From assembly GCA_019636285.1 (NCBI GenBank), contig JAHBXV010000040.1, forward strand, positions 1 to 56,317: DNA of 56,317 bases, written 5' to 3'. The notes beneath the pieces were generated by a model. The model ran no database searches, was not told where the DNA came from, and worked only from the letters and a program-made list of their open reading frames with translations. The stretch is from Planctomycetaceae bacterium. GTDB taxonomy: Bacteria; Planctomycetota; Planctomycetia; Planctomycetales; Planctomycetaceae. Position numbers and translations under genes: made by a program. This document shows, piece by piece, positions 8,464-18,593 of this stretch (positions are counted from its first letter, which is position 1; each line of letters starts with the position of its first letter).

Positions 8464-8876
8464 CCCTGGCTCCTTTCCACGTTCAGCGATGTCAGCAGTT
8501 CCTTCACCTTTCGCTCGATCAGATCGCGGACTTCGCGGTATTGCTCCGGCAGCATCTCCTTCGGATCAGGAATCTGCCATTCCTCCCGCCGTTTGGCTCG
8601 AACCAATGGGCATTCATCCCCGCAGCCCATCGTCACCGCAACTTCAACTTCCCGGCCGTTGAACTCGTCGAGCGACTTCGACGTATGAGTCGTCAGGTCG
8701 TACCCGATTTCCCGCATGAACTCGACGGCACGCGGATTGACCCGGCCCGATGGCCTCGATCCGGCGCTATGCGCCTCGATGCTCCCGTTGCTGTGGATGT
8801 GGGCGAACGCTTCGGCCATCTGGCTGCGGTTCGAGTTTTCGACGCAAACGAAAAGGACCAGTTGGTAGTTTCCCAT
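8460..8876 (-). CDS. arsC: Arsenate reductase, low-molecular-weight phosphatase type
   Basis: 138 residues from the ATG at 8876, which follows AGGAG; an upstream ATG at 8963 would run into the previous gene. It reduces arsenate to arsenite for export by Acr3. The phosphatase P-loop is CVENSNR (Cys11, Arg17) and the general-acid region is IPDPKE. Cys85 and Cys89 in MGCGDECP could serve in the redox relay; the spacing of these two is shorter than in the classical thioredoxin-linked enzyme of plasmid pI258, so the electron donor is not certain. Confidence 0.88.
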   Translation of the reverse strand: MGNYQLVLFVCVENSNRSQMAEAFAHIHSNGSIEAHSAGSRPSGRVNPRAVEFMREIGYDLTTHTSKSLDEFNGREVEVAVTMGCGDECPLVRAKRREEWQIPDPKEMLPEQYREVRDLIERKVKELLTSLNVERSQG

Positions 8877-8908
8877 ACGGCACTCCTGGCTCAATTCAAA
8901 GAACGGGG

Positions 8909-9364
8909 TCAACAGCAACCAGGGGTTGCGCAACAACCCGATTCGACTGGCGCAATACCGCACCGGTCTTCCGCCAGGCAGGCGGTGTGCTTGTTCCCCA
9001 GATGCAAGAGAAGACCGGACGGAATAATTTCAGTCGTAGCGAGCGGATACTGCGACAAGACCTCGGACTCGTACTCAATTTCCACGGGCAAGTCGGTGGT
9101 CTTGAGCAATGGGGCGGCGAGTCGCAGGATACGGGCTAGCTTCGAGGTGTCGAGCCGATGTTCCGTGTCACCGGCGACCCAAACTTGCAGCACACAAGCG
9201 GTGGCGGATCGAACCGTTCCGCCGCAGTCGATGAAGTCCTTGTGGACCCGCCCAACCTCCGTGACGTGGAAATGGGCCGGAGCGAATGACCCATCCGGCA
9301 ACATCAAATGGATCGCCGCCGAGGGATTGTCGGTCAGGACATTGAGGAATTCATTGAGTCTCAC
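8909..9364 (-). CDS. DUF6428-like protein of the ars operon
   Basis: 151 residues with a GTG start after AAGGAG. The body resembles a domain often found in arsenic operons and named DUF6428: LPDGSFAPAHFHVTEVGRVHKDFIDCGG, then LQVWVAGDTEHRLDTSKL. The conserved His pairs (HFHV, VHKDF) could bind a metal(loid). The tail ends in a Cys cluster (CGIAPVESGCCATPGCC), which may bind arsenite. It overlaps the arsR stop by 14 bases and precedes arsC by 32. The exact role is unknown. Confidence 0.8.
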   Translation of the reverse strand: MRLNEFLNVLTDNPSAAIHLMLPDGSFAPAHFHVTEVGRVHKDFIDCGGTVRSATACVLQVWVAGDTEHRLDTSKLARILRLAAPLLKTTDLPVEIEYESEVLSQYPLATTEIIPSGLLLHLGNKHTACLAEDRCGIAPVESGCCATPGCC

Positions 9365-9767
9365 AGTCTTCTCCTTCGATATTACAGCATCGAGCGGCGC
9401 GGTCGGTCAGCGGGGAGCGATCGCCCGCCGCTTCCGTCAGGCACCAGCCCTGTTCGATCAGCCCGGACACGCAGATATCCACAACGCGGTACAGGATGTT
9501 GTTCCCATCCCGTCGGGACGACAGGATGCCCAGACCGGAAAGCCGCTGAAGTTGATTCGACACGGCTTGCGGCTTCATCCCCACGGCAGCCGCGAGGTCG
9601 GTCACGCATAGCTCATCCTCGCGGATGAGGGCGTGCAGGAGCCGCAGGCGCGTGTCATTCGCCAGCACTTTGAACACGGCCGCAAGTCCACCCGCCTGGA
9701 TCGGCGTCATCAGCTTGCGCGTCTTCAAAGGCGATGTCGGCGACCGGCGGGATTTGGGTGGCGTCAT
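9351..9767 (-). CDS. arsR: ArsR/SmtB-family repressor
   Basis: 138 residues. The winged HTH is at about 30-95: LANDTRLRLLHALIREDELCVTDLAAAVGMKPQAVSNQLQRLSGLGIL. Cys54 lies in ELCVTDL, the place of the classical metal site in the recognition region, and a Cys cluster near the C-terminus (127, 128, 135) gives other thiol ligands for arsenite. The start at 9767 has GAAAGGA upstream. It represses the arsenic operon until the metalloid binds; the promoter lies just upstream. Confidence 0.9.
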   Translation of the reverse strand: MTPPKSRRSPTSPLKTRKLMTPIQAGGLAAVFKVLANDTRLRLLHALIREDELCVTDLAAAVGMKPQAVSNQLQRLSGLGILSSRRDGNNILYRVVDICVSGLIEQGWCLTEAAGDRSPLTDRAARCCNIEGEDCETQ

Positions 9768-9792
9768 AGCTGTCCTTTCGATACACTAAAAC

Positions 9793-9821
9793 ACAATATC
9801 GTGGAATAGTGGCGTAGTCAA
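9793..9821 (-). promoter_or_regulatory. Promoter of the ars operon
   Basis: On the minus strand TTGACT (9821-9816) and TATTGT (9798-9793) are separated by 17 bases, a good sigma-70-type pair, 26 bases before the arsR start. The -10 lies within a loosely symmetric A/T-rich stretch (GATA...TATC, about 9780-9800) that could be the ArsR operator; that part is weak. Confidence 0.6.
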
Positions 9822-9927
9822 TGTCACAGCGATAGCACTCGCCGCACATCCCTGAAACCAAAGGAACTCGGTAGAATGACTTCCAAGATCGGTTCTTCTT
9901 CCCGGCATCAGTTCGGAGAAATCAGCT

Positions 9928-11604
<1,677 letters not shown>

Positions 11605-11858
11605 GACCGACCGGGTGCTTCCGCCTTCACCGACTCCCTGAACAACAAGGTGTGTTTCGGGATGCTGGGTGCAAGCGTGGCAAAGTCTACCACGTCAACG
11701 GGTTTCCGCAAATCGGACAGCCATGAAAAAGCGCGTTCCGATATTTTGTCCGGTGGCGAACCGAACCGCCTGAATATCGGGGTTCGGGCGTCTCGAAGAC
11801 GGTGAATGTCGTGCCATCGAGTCGGCTGGCTGACTTGGAGCGACATTTCGAGGTTCCG

Positions 11859-13424
11859 CTACTGATCGGCGCGGATCGTCACCACGTCGTCGTATTGACG
11901 CCGTTCCCAGCCGACGACGCTCCCGTCGCCATTCATCAGCGGAAAGTTGTGAACCGGGGCGATGATTGCCTGCCAGATTCCCTCCCTGTTTGGCGCGATG
12001 TTGATCTCCAGGTGACCGTAGTGCTTGCCGCCGCTTACCAGGCGTCGTCCTTCCCAGACTTCGGCCGAGTTGTCGTGGGCCAGAAACTGGCGGGCCGGAT
12101 TGTCAAACCCGGCCGACGATCCGCGCAATCCATCGCCCGCGAGGCCCACATCGTAGAAATGAATGGCGTGGGCTCGCTCGGTCCCATCCGGCAGAACCTC
12201 GACCCCAACCGTTTTTGAACGCTCCAGCATTTCATCGTGCCCGGACAGCACGGCGTCGACGCCGTAGCGATGGAACAGCGGCTCGAGAACACGCATCGCA
12301 ATGCCCGATTGCCCGGAGAAGTTCTTGTGGCCAAACGGCACGCTATGCGGGCCCGACCCGTACATGGTGTGGTGGAACTGCACGAATTGGAATTTCGCGG
12401 TCTTTTGGGCATCGGCAAGCTGCTGTTCGATCCAGCGGTACTGAGCCGATCCGGGGTTAAAATCCGGGGCATTGGAGCCGCTCAAGTTGTGATTGGTGTC
12501 GGCCGCCGTTCCATGCGGCAGGCCGTCGCTGGAGTCGACCGAGATCAACGCGATCGGGCCGTAGTTGACGCGATAGTATCGTCCTCGATGCGCGGGCTCC
12601 TCGGCATCGTTCGAGGGGACTTCGAAATAGGTCAGGAACTTCGCGACGCCAAAATTCGCGGCTTCGGCGCTATAGCCGCCAAAGCCGCCGGGCCCACCGA
12701 AATTCTCGTGATTACCCGGCGCGGCAAAAATCGGAATGTGCCCGGCCAGCGTGTTGTACTCGCCCGCGTTGTGCCTCCAGAACTCGTCCCAGTCGCGCTG
12801 TTCGCCGCCGGACTCGACCAGGTCTCCGACAATGCAGATGAAGTTCGGCCGCCGCTGGTCAATGACCTTAAGATTCTCGCGGTAGCCGATTGTCTGGTCG
12901 ACCACGTAACGCGTTACCCCCTCGGGACGGTTCGACCCCGGTCCCACGGGCCATTCGACGGGCGGAGACGTCGAGGACTCCGGCTCGGTTTCACTGTCGG
13001 AGTAGACGATAAAGCGAATCGGCGTTTCGGCACTCGGGGCCGTCGTGAACGTATCGTTAAAGCGCGCTGTCCCCTGCTCAACGGTGTAGGAATACGTTGT
13101 CTCGGGTTTCAGGCCCTCGACGCGCACCCGGTGTTTGAAAAGAGGGGAGGGGTTTTCGCTCACTCCCGGTTCCGGTGCAAACGGATTCGGCCGCAGAGCT
13201 TCCGCGGAAATTACCTGGGACTCGAGCCGCCTTTCTTCGCCCTCACTCAAGACCTTCACGCAGCCCGTCTTCTCGTGGGGCGAAATCCACAAGATCGAGA
13301 TCGCTTCGGGCGTCGGGTTCTGCACGTAAGGGAAAACGCGGAAGAATTCCTCGCCAGCCCCCGCATTGGTGGCCGCCGAGACCAGAATCGCAACCGCGAG
13401 GACAAATGTTCGAGTCATATCCAT
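11859..13424 (-). CDS. Secreted purple-acid-phosphatase-like metallophosphoesterase
   Basis: 521 residues. A signal peptide (MDMTRTFVLAVAILVSAATNAGAG) is followed by a fibronectin III-like domain (about 25-130, ending YSYTVEQGTARFNDTF) and a calcineurin-like phosphoesterase domain. Metal motifs: YSDSE, CIVGDLVESGG (GDxxE), APGNHE, QFHHTMY and SGHDE. The last motif is usually GHxH; here the second His is Glu. ATG at 13424 is chosen for GGAG five bases upstream. It is periplasmic or secreted, with phosphomonoesters or diesters as likely substrates; the natural one is unknown. Confidence 0.82.
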   Translation of the reverse strand: MDMTRTFVLAVAILVSAATNAGAGEEFFRVFPYVQNPTPEAISILWISPHEKTGCVKVLSEGEERRLESQVISAEALRPNPFAPEPGVSENPSPLFKHRVRVEGLKPETTYSYTVEQGTARFNDTFTTAPSAETPIRFIVYSDSETEPESSTSPPVEWPVGPGSNRPEGVTRYVVDQTIGYRENLKVIDQRRPNFICIVGDLVESGGEQRDWDEFWRHNAGEYNTLAGHIPIFAAPGNHENFGGPGGFGGYSAEAANFGVAKFLTYFEVPSNDAEEPAHRGRYYRVNYGPIALISVDSSDGLPHGTAADTNHNLSGSNAPDFNPGSAQYRWIEQQLADAQKTAKFQFVQFHHTMYGSGPHSVPFGHKNFSGQSGIAMRVLEPLFHRYGVDAVLSGHDEMLERSKTVGVEVLPDGTERAHAIHFYDVGLAGDGLRGSSAGFDNPARQFLAHDNSAEVWEGRRLVSGGKHYGHLEINIAPNREGIWQAIIAPVHNFPLMNGDGSVVGWERRQYDDVVTIRADQ

Positions 13425-13587
13425 CACCGCTCCACGTCTTGGTTGACCGAAATAATCTGTCTGGCCAACCCATCTGTCGTCTTACGACACACGTCAGCCG
13501 CCAAGAAAAACGGCCCGGTCGTCTCCCTCCAGGAAAACGCCGGGCCGCACGAACGCATCCGGACCACGTCACGCAGTCACTTCCCGA

Positions 13588-14622
13588 CTAAAAGTCTCCG
13601 ATGGTGAAGCCATCATCGCGGGTGCAAAGACGGGCGAACGTCGTCGAGCTGTACGCCGGCCAGCCCAGAGTGACAGTTTCCTTGCGATAGTCGATGTTTT
13701 CGCTGATGAAACGGACAGCCCCATCGCACATCACGAAGTGAGCCCCGCCGACATGGTTGCTGCTGAAACCACGCCCCTGGTGACCGCGGTTCGAGGCGCT
13801 CCAGTTGATGCCGTCGTAGGCGATGGCAATCACGGCCAGTTGCCCGGACTTAACGTTCCAGCTCCCGCCGGGATCGCAGGTCTCAGCACTGAAGCCGATC
13901 ACGTTGCCCGCCCCGACGGTGAGATTGGCAAATCTCCAGGCCCGCTCGCCGACCAGAATTGTATTGCTCGAACCATCCGTGATGTCCTTGAAGTTGATCT
14001 TCGAATTCTGCGATCCAACACCGTGCGGCGGCCCATACTGAGAAGAAAGGGCAGGGGGCGTGGTGCTGTCGGAGGTATTCGCGCACATCACATAATTCGA
14101 CATCGCGATCGGAATACGGTCGGTGCCGTTCGACGTGATGTGCCGATTGTAGAGGTTCGTTCCAGCAACATCGGCAGGATAGGCGGCGTCATTGAAATTG
14201 TTGAGGGCCGGACCGGTATCGGACGGGCAGCGAAACGCCGGAAGCGGCGTCTGAAGTGCCGCCAGATTGGTCACGGCGTTCGTTTCCAGCGGCACGTTCC
14301 CGACCTGCAGGAGATTGTAGAGCGGGGCCTGATCCATGTATGGGAGGACGAAGGCGCCCCAGCCGTACAGTCCGCGTTCGCTGGACGTAATGTTCTGCGG
14401 AATGCGCGCGATGTAACCAGGCGGGAACGTGTTGTGCGTGTCGTGATAGTTGTGAATCGCAAGGCCGATCTGCTTGAGATGGTTCTTGCACTGCGTCCGG
14501 CGCGCTGCCTCACGTGCCTGCTGCACGGCCGGCAGCAGCAGAGCGATCAGGATGGCGATGATCGCGATCACCACCAGCAGCTCAATCAATGTGAACCCTC
14601 GACGTAACCGGTGTTTCGACAT
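13588..14622 (-). CDS. DUF1559 protein with type IV pilin-like N-terminus
   Basis: 344 residues from the ATG at 14622, with GGGAGGTT before it. The N-terminus [19 protein letters not shown] is a prepilin cleavage/methylation signal, followed by [34 protein letters not shown], the hallmark of the DUF1559 family, and the C-terminal [26 protein letters not shown] block. These pseudopilin-like proteins are present in many copies in planctomycetes and are thought to sit in the envelope; their role is not established. Its partner lipoprotein lies upstream. Confidence 0.93.
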   Translation of the reverse strand: MSKHRLRRGFTLIELLVVIAIIAILIALLLPAVQQAREAARRTQCKNHLKQIGLAIHNYHDTHNTFPPGYIARIPQNITSSERGLYGWGAFVLPYMDQAPLYNLLQVGNVPLETNAVTNLAALQTPLPAFRCPSDTGPALNNFNDAAYPADVAGTNLYNRHITSNGTDRIPIAMSNYVMCANTSDSTTPPALSSQYGPPHGVGSQNSKINFKDITDGSSNTILVGERAWRFANLTVGAGNVIGFSAETCDPGGSWNVKSGQLAVIAIAYDGINWSASNRGHQGRGFSSNHVGGAHFVMCDGAVRFISENIDYRKETVTLGWPAYSSTTFARLCTRDDGFTIGDF

Positions 14623-14771
14623 GGAACCTCCCAAGTGATGAAAAACGAATCGATTCGATACAGAATCCCTGCGCGCCAAGACCGGCGCGTCGATGCTCAT
14701 CAACGATCAGAAACCAGTCTTTCCTCATAGCGATCAAGCGCGCTCGCCCCCCCCCCGGCTAACCAGGCGAC

Positions 14772-15218
14772 TCAATCGACGGGTTTAGCCTCTTCGTCGG
14801 TCTTGCCACTTTTGATGTCGTAATCAAAAGTATTGCTGCCGGATTTAACATCGAAGGTCAACTCAGAATTAGAACCGCACTCTGCTGGAATCGGCGGTCC
14901 CGAAGCTCCTAAAGGCCATTCAAAATGGACCTTGGCGGTGCCGGTTTTGGCACCGGATACGCCGTAGGTGTATTCCAGCGTGTAAGTACCATCGGGTTTC
15001 GTCGTCGCGGCGGCTGGCCGACCTTCGCTGGGCGTGAACATCACGATCAAGCCGCCGGCAGGAAGACCATCGATCGTAATTGTCCCGGAGACACTGCCCA
15101 GAGGCGGGCGATCTCCGGAGCTGCATCCCGCGAACACCAAAGTCGCCAAGGCGATAAACAGGAACGGAGAATTCTTCACGGCGTCTACAACTCCTCGCTT
15201 TTTCAACTGAAAAGCCAT
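14772..15218 (-). CDS. Lipoprotein with carboxypeptidase-regulatory-like fold
   Basis: 148 residues. The signal peptide ends in the lipobox LVFAGC, so the protein is probably lipid-anchored at Cys. The rest reads as a single beta-sandwich: GSVSGTITIDGLPAGGLIVMFTPSEGRPAAATTKPDGTY is the typical start of such transthyretin-like domains. This kind of gene is commonly next to a DUF1559 gene in planctomycetes; the two here are 149 bases apart and probably cotranscribed. Confidence 0.82.
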   Translation of the reverse strand: MAFQLKKRGVVDAVKNSPFLFIALATLVFAGCSSGDRPPLGSVSGTITIDGLPAGGLIVMFTPSEGRPAAATTKPDGTYTLEYTYGVSGAKTGTAKVHFEWPLGASGPPIPAECGSNSELTFDVKSGSNTFDYDIKSGKTDEEAKPVD

Positions 15219-15956
15219 TCAGACCGATCGACATCGCGACATGGGCCGAAAACCAACCGTTCGGCGGCACGCGCCGTGGCACTTGCCTTTACTGACTCGC
15301 GAGAATCAAGGGCACGTCCATGATGATTTCGACCGCGATCTCGTGAAGAGCCACTTCCATTGAGATGGGCGATTCTTACGAGATGGTAATAACTAAGCGG
15401 CAGCAGAGACCTATGATTCGGTCCCCCTGTCGCGGAGTGAAGATCTCAGAAGTGCGTCAAACAGAGTTCAGACGAATTCAGGCTCTTAAAGGCAAGCTAA
15501 TTTGGGAATACCAAAGAAGCGGATGGACCTATTAATTCCCAGCAACTCATCCATCGCCGAAAATGGCGTCAAGTGAACACGCGAATCGAATCGAAATCAT
15601 GGCTCATGAGAGAGAGCATCAATAGATACCCCTAGAAATACTCATGACAATTCGGAAGAGCAAGGATCAATGCCACGGATTATGAAGAATTCTTTTCCGA
15701 GTTTCGGGGAATCAATTGACAAACGGCCCAATGCCGCAGCCTGGGATTTTCATCAGCCAACAAGCAGACAGTAAGAGGTCGCGTCTGTTTGGCCGAAATG
15801 TCGCCTCACATCGACTTCATTCACACGCACGAGGGAGAACGTATCCACCCCAGCTCGAAGAAGATGTGACACTTCAAACCTCGCCAGTGGCAAAAGCCGA
15901 ATGCATCGTCAGCTCGCGGACGCGAATTCGGGCGACCGGCCATTCCCGAGCACGAA
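15219..15956. other. 738-base gap without a clear gene
   Basis: Locally A/T-richer than its surroundings (especially 15370-15720). No open frame here looks like protein, and no RNA gene or strong inverted repeat was recognised. It should contain the promoter of the lipoprotein/DUF1559 unit near its left end. Confidence 0.5.
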
Positions 15957-17291
15957 TTACGTGGGAAAGCGGCGAGTCAGCGAGGTCGGCGCTGACCGCA
16001 TCGCACTCGATGAAGCGTGGCCACCGGCCAATCGCGCCAGCATCGGGCGATCGGTGTCGGGGGGGAGGTGCTGCAAACTGGGACGAAACACGACCAGCAA
16101 GACCAGTGGCAGATACCACAGGACGTACACGCCGCCTTGGTGAGGATACCAGAACTGCGTGGCGACGATGACCGCGGCCGAGCGGGACAAGAGGTGTTCC
16201 AGGCTACGGGGAGCCGGCCAGATCGTCAGGATCGCGATCAGGACCACGAACGCGGCAAAGACGGGAATCCGGTAGGCCGGTTCGTACATCGACCAGAACC
16301 CGATTCCCACTTCGTAGGCTTCAAATTTCAGAGCCGACCAGTCGATCGACCCAATGATTTGACGGGTGAACGAAAGCGTGCTCGCTGAAGTCAGCACCAG
16401 GCTTGCCAGCAGGACGGCCCCCACGCCAAGCACAGCCAGGCTGAACCGAGCGGCCCCGCGACGCCAATAGAACGCCACCCAGATCGGAAGGAGAAAGCCG
16501 GCAAAGAACATCGAGCCACACGCCAGGCCGAGCAAACTTCCCGACAGGAGCGGCTGCCGGTAAGCCGCGATCGCCCAGACAATCAGTGCCGCGGGTAGCA
16601 AATGACTGACCTTCGTGACGTCGAAAGCCGTACAGGGAAGCAGCAGGTAGAGTGTCGCCATGGCCAGGCCGAGCCGGAGGTCGCCAAAGTGCCATCTCCC
16701 GACCAGCAGCAGTCCCAAGACCACGGAAATATGTGCCAGAAACGCCAGCCACCGCGCGGCATGCCGCTCGACCCCGCCGGCGAGCGGAACCACGGGAGTC
16801 GCCAGCAGTGTCTGCGCGGGTCCGACGCCGATCGTGGCGGTCTGAGTCTCGTCCGAAACCGACTTGGGGAAGTTGGGGTCTTGCCGCTTAAGGAGATGGT
16901 CGGCCCGGCGTACCGTCTGCACGGTGAGCGCTTCCGGTTCCTCGGTCATGATTTTCGTGAACTGAAACAGCAGCGCGGAACAGCACAGAAAGGCCAGGCC
17001 GGCGGGATTGAGATTCTGGGGAACGCGAGGTCGGCGAACAAATTGACCATCGAAGACCAGGCGGACCAGCAGCAACCCCGAGATGACGAACAGCCAGAGG
17101 TATCCCAGCGAAGGATGGACGCCCCCGCGAACCAGCAGCAGTCCCGGCGCCAGCAACAGCAGGAGCGCCAGATCCAGGTTTCGCAGCGAAAAGACGCGAT
17201 GGAATCGAAAGAAAACGGCCATAATCAGCAGCAACGACAGGTAGAACCATGTCGGAGCGTTGACTTCGTAGCCGGTAAGAAGTAGTTCCAT
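15957..17291 (-). CDS. Multi-pass integral membrane protein, unknown
   Basis: 444 residues from the ATG at 17291; an upstream in-frame start at 17486 adds 65 residues that are not hydrophobic or protein-like. About ten to twelve hydrophobic segments are visible, starting WFYLSLLLIMAVFFRFHRVFS. A polar loop (about 120-175, with TVQTVRRADHLLKRQDPNFP) separates the first helices from the rest. The layout recalls GT-C-type glycosyltransferases or polymerases, but I see no diagnostic catalytic motif, so the function stays open. Confidence 0.75.
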   Translation of the reverse strand: MELLLTGYEVNAPTWFYLSLLLIMAVFFRFHRVFSLRNLDLALLLLLAPGLLLVRGGVHPSLGYLWLFVISGLLLVRLVFDGQFVRRPRVPQNLNPAGLAFLCCSALLFQFTKIMTEEPEALTVQTVRRADHLLKRQDPNFPKSVSDETQTATIGVGPAQTLLATPVVPLAGGVERHAARWLAFLAHISVVLGLLLVGRWHFGDLRLGLAMATLYLLLPCTAFDVTKVSHLLPAALIVWAIAAYRQPLLSGSLLGLACGSMFFAGFLLPIWVAFYWRRGAARFSLAVLGVGAVLLASLVLTSASTLSFTRQIIGSIDWSALKFEAYEVGIGFWSMYEPAYRIPVFAAFVVLIAILTIWPAPRSLEHLLSRSAAVIVATQFWYPHQGGVYVLWYLPLVLLVVFRPSLQHLPPDTDRPMLARLAGGHASSSAMRSAPTSLTRRFPT

Positions 17292-17650
17292 AACGATCCC
17301 CTGATGTGGCCAATGGACATCAGGCGTGCGAATGGCGGTGTCGGAAAACTCCTCCGTGCCGCGCCGACAATCGACGGCAAGAACACGGGAATGGTCAATT
17401 TCAGAGGTCGCACCGCACCTTCGATCGGTTATCAGACTACCGTCGGGGTGTGGCAAATGCCACCAATTCAGCAATCGGCGAGCCAATTCGAGGCAGGGCC
17501 ACGTTCAATTGTCCGAATTTCCCGCAAACTTCTTCCAATTCGCCAGTTGCACGGAGAGCGGAAGGCTGGAGGCTGACAAACATTCGGGCTCGATGTCACT
17601 TTCCACGGCAGAACGTCGCGCGGTCATGACTCGAAGGCGAAAGAGCGTTC
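17292..17650. other. Divergent intergenic region
   Basis: Lies between the divergent genes at 17291 (minus) and 17651 (plus) and should hold both promoters. No strong promoter pair, repeat or RNA gene is evident. Confidence 0.4.
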
Positions 17651-18583
17651 ATGGAAAACCGTCCGTCTCCAACATTCGTTGCCTGGGATGCACCGGTTTC
17701 GCGCCTGGTTGCCGCGCTCGACCTCGCGGAGAGCTGCTGGATTGGCGGACGCCCCCTGCATGAGGCCGTTCCGTCGGAGCCCGCCGATTCGGCGACGGCC
17801 ATGCAGATCACCGTCTTCCCGCCGGCTGAACGGGACTTGTATCGGCGTGTCGCTGAGGCGCTGGGACCGGACCTGTTTTCGCGCCTGGTCAATCCCGGCT
17901 TTCTTGCTGGCGTCCATGTGTCTGGGAAAGCCACATCGGTCAGCGGCGTCGACTCGTGCTGGACGTGGTTATTGTCGCAGGCCGACCGTACGGTCTGGCG
18001 GGTCGCGGGTGGCGACAATTCCCCGGATGACGACTGGCGCGGGGCATTTCCAGACCTGGGTGAGGAACATCGGGGACAGGCAACCGAGTGGCTCGTTCCC
18101 CTCATCGAGGGCGCGACCGGAACAGCGGCATTCGCGTCACCCGATGGGCTGGCCCTGCGAGCGGGGCTCTTGATGTGGCATGGCCGACTGGACGACAGCC
18201 ATCGCGTCTCGCAGTCGATCGAAAACCTGGGACAACATCGTTCAGGCGACTATTGGCATGCCATCATGCATCGCCGAGAAGCCGACTTTGGCAACTCCAA
18301 GTACTGGTTTCGTCATGTCGGATCGCACCCGATTTTTGACGAACTGGTTCGACGAGTCCGCGAATTGATAAATGAGTTTCCGAATTCCCCGGCCATCCCA
18401 AGCCTGTCGCGTTGCGTGCAGGGCGCTCGCTGGAATGCGGCCGCCTTTGTCGACGCCTGCGAAGCGGCGACACGGGGCGGTGAACCGGAGGTCCGGGCGA
18501 TGCTGGAGCGGGTCCAGGGGATCGAAATGCTGTTGCTGCTGATCAGCACGGCTGCCGATGCGGGAATCGCGATCGGCCGCTGA
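17651..18583 (+). CDS. Hypothetical cytoplasmic protein
   Basis: 310 residues, no family recognised, no signal peptide or membrane helix. Two half-domains may be seen: an N-terminal part rich in Trp (SCWTWLLSQADRTVWRVAGGDNSPDDDW) and a helical C-terminal half containing SGDYWHAIMHRREADFGNSKYWFRHVGSHPIFDEL. This second motif looks conserved-type (HRREADFxNSKYWFRRVG), and I have the impression that it recurs in planctomycete and cyanobacterial hypothetical proteins; that is memory, not a search. It converges on the gene at 18594 with a 10-base gap. Confidence 0.75.
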   Translation: MENRPSPTFVAWDAPVSRLVAALDLAESCWIGGRPLHEAVPSEPADSATAMQITVFPPAERDLYRRVAEALGPDLFSRLVNPGFLAGVHVSGKATSVSGVDSCWTWLLSQADRTVWRVAGGDNSPDDDWRGAFPDLGEEHRGQATEWLVPLIEGATGTAAFASPDGLALRAGLLMWHGRLDDSHRVSQSIENLGQHRSGDYWHAIMHRREADFGNSKYWFRHVGSHPIFDELVRRVRELINEFPNSPAIPSLSRCVQGARWNAAAFVDACEAATRGGEPEVRAMLERVQGIEMLLLLISTAADAGIAIGR

Positions 18584-18593
18584 CGGAACCCCG

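Noticed and set aside
9655-9861. 68-codon minus-strand frame over the ars promoter
   Set aside because: Overlaps arsR in another frame and the promoter; composition not protein-like.
12237-13607. 456-codon plus-strand frame opposite the metallophosphoesterase
   Set aside because: Long open antisense frames are common in high-GC DNA; motifs are on the minus strand.
14741-14757. Run of about ten C residues near the DUF1559 gene
   Set aside because: Could suggest phase variation, but it lies upstream of the gene outside the coding frame and promoter position is unknown; too little evidence.
17651-18583. Defence-system candidate
   Set aside because: No nuclease, NTPase or toxin motif and no partner gene; left as hypothetical.
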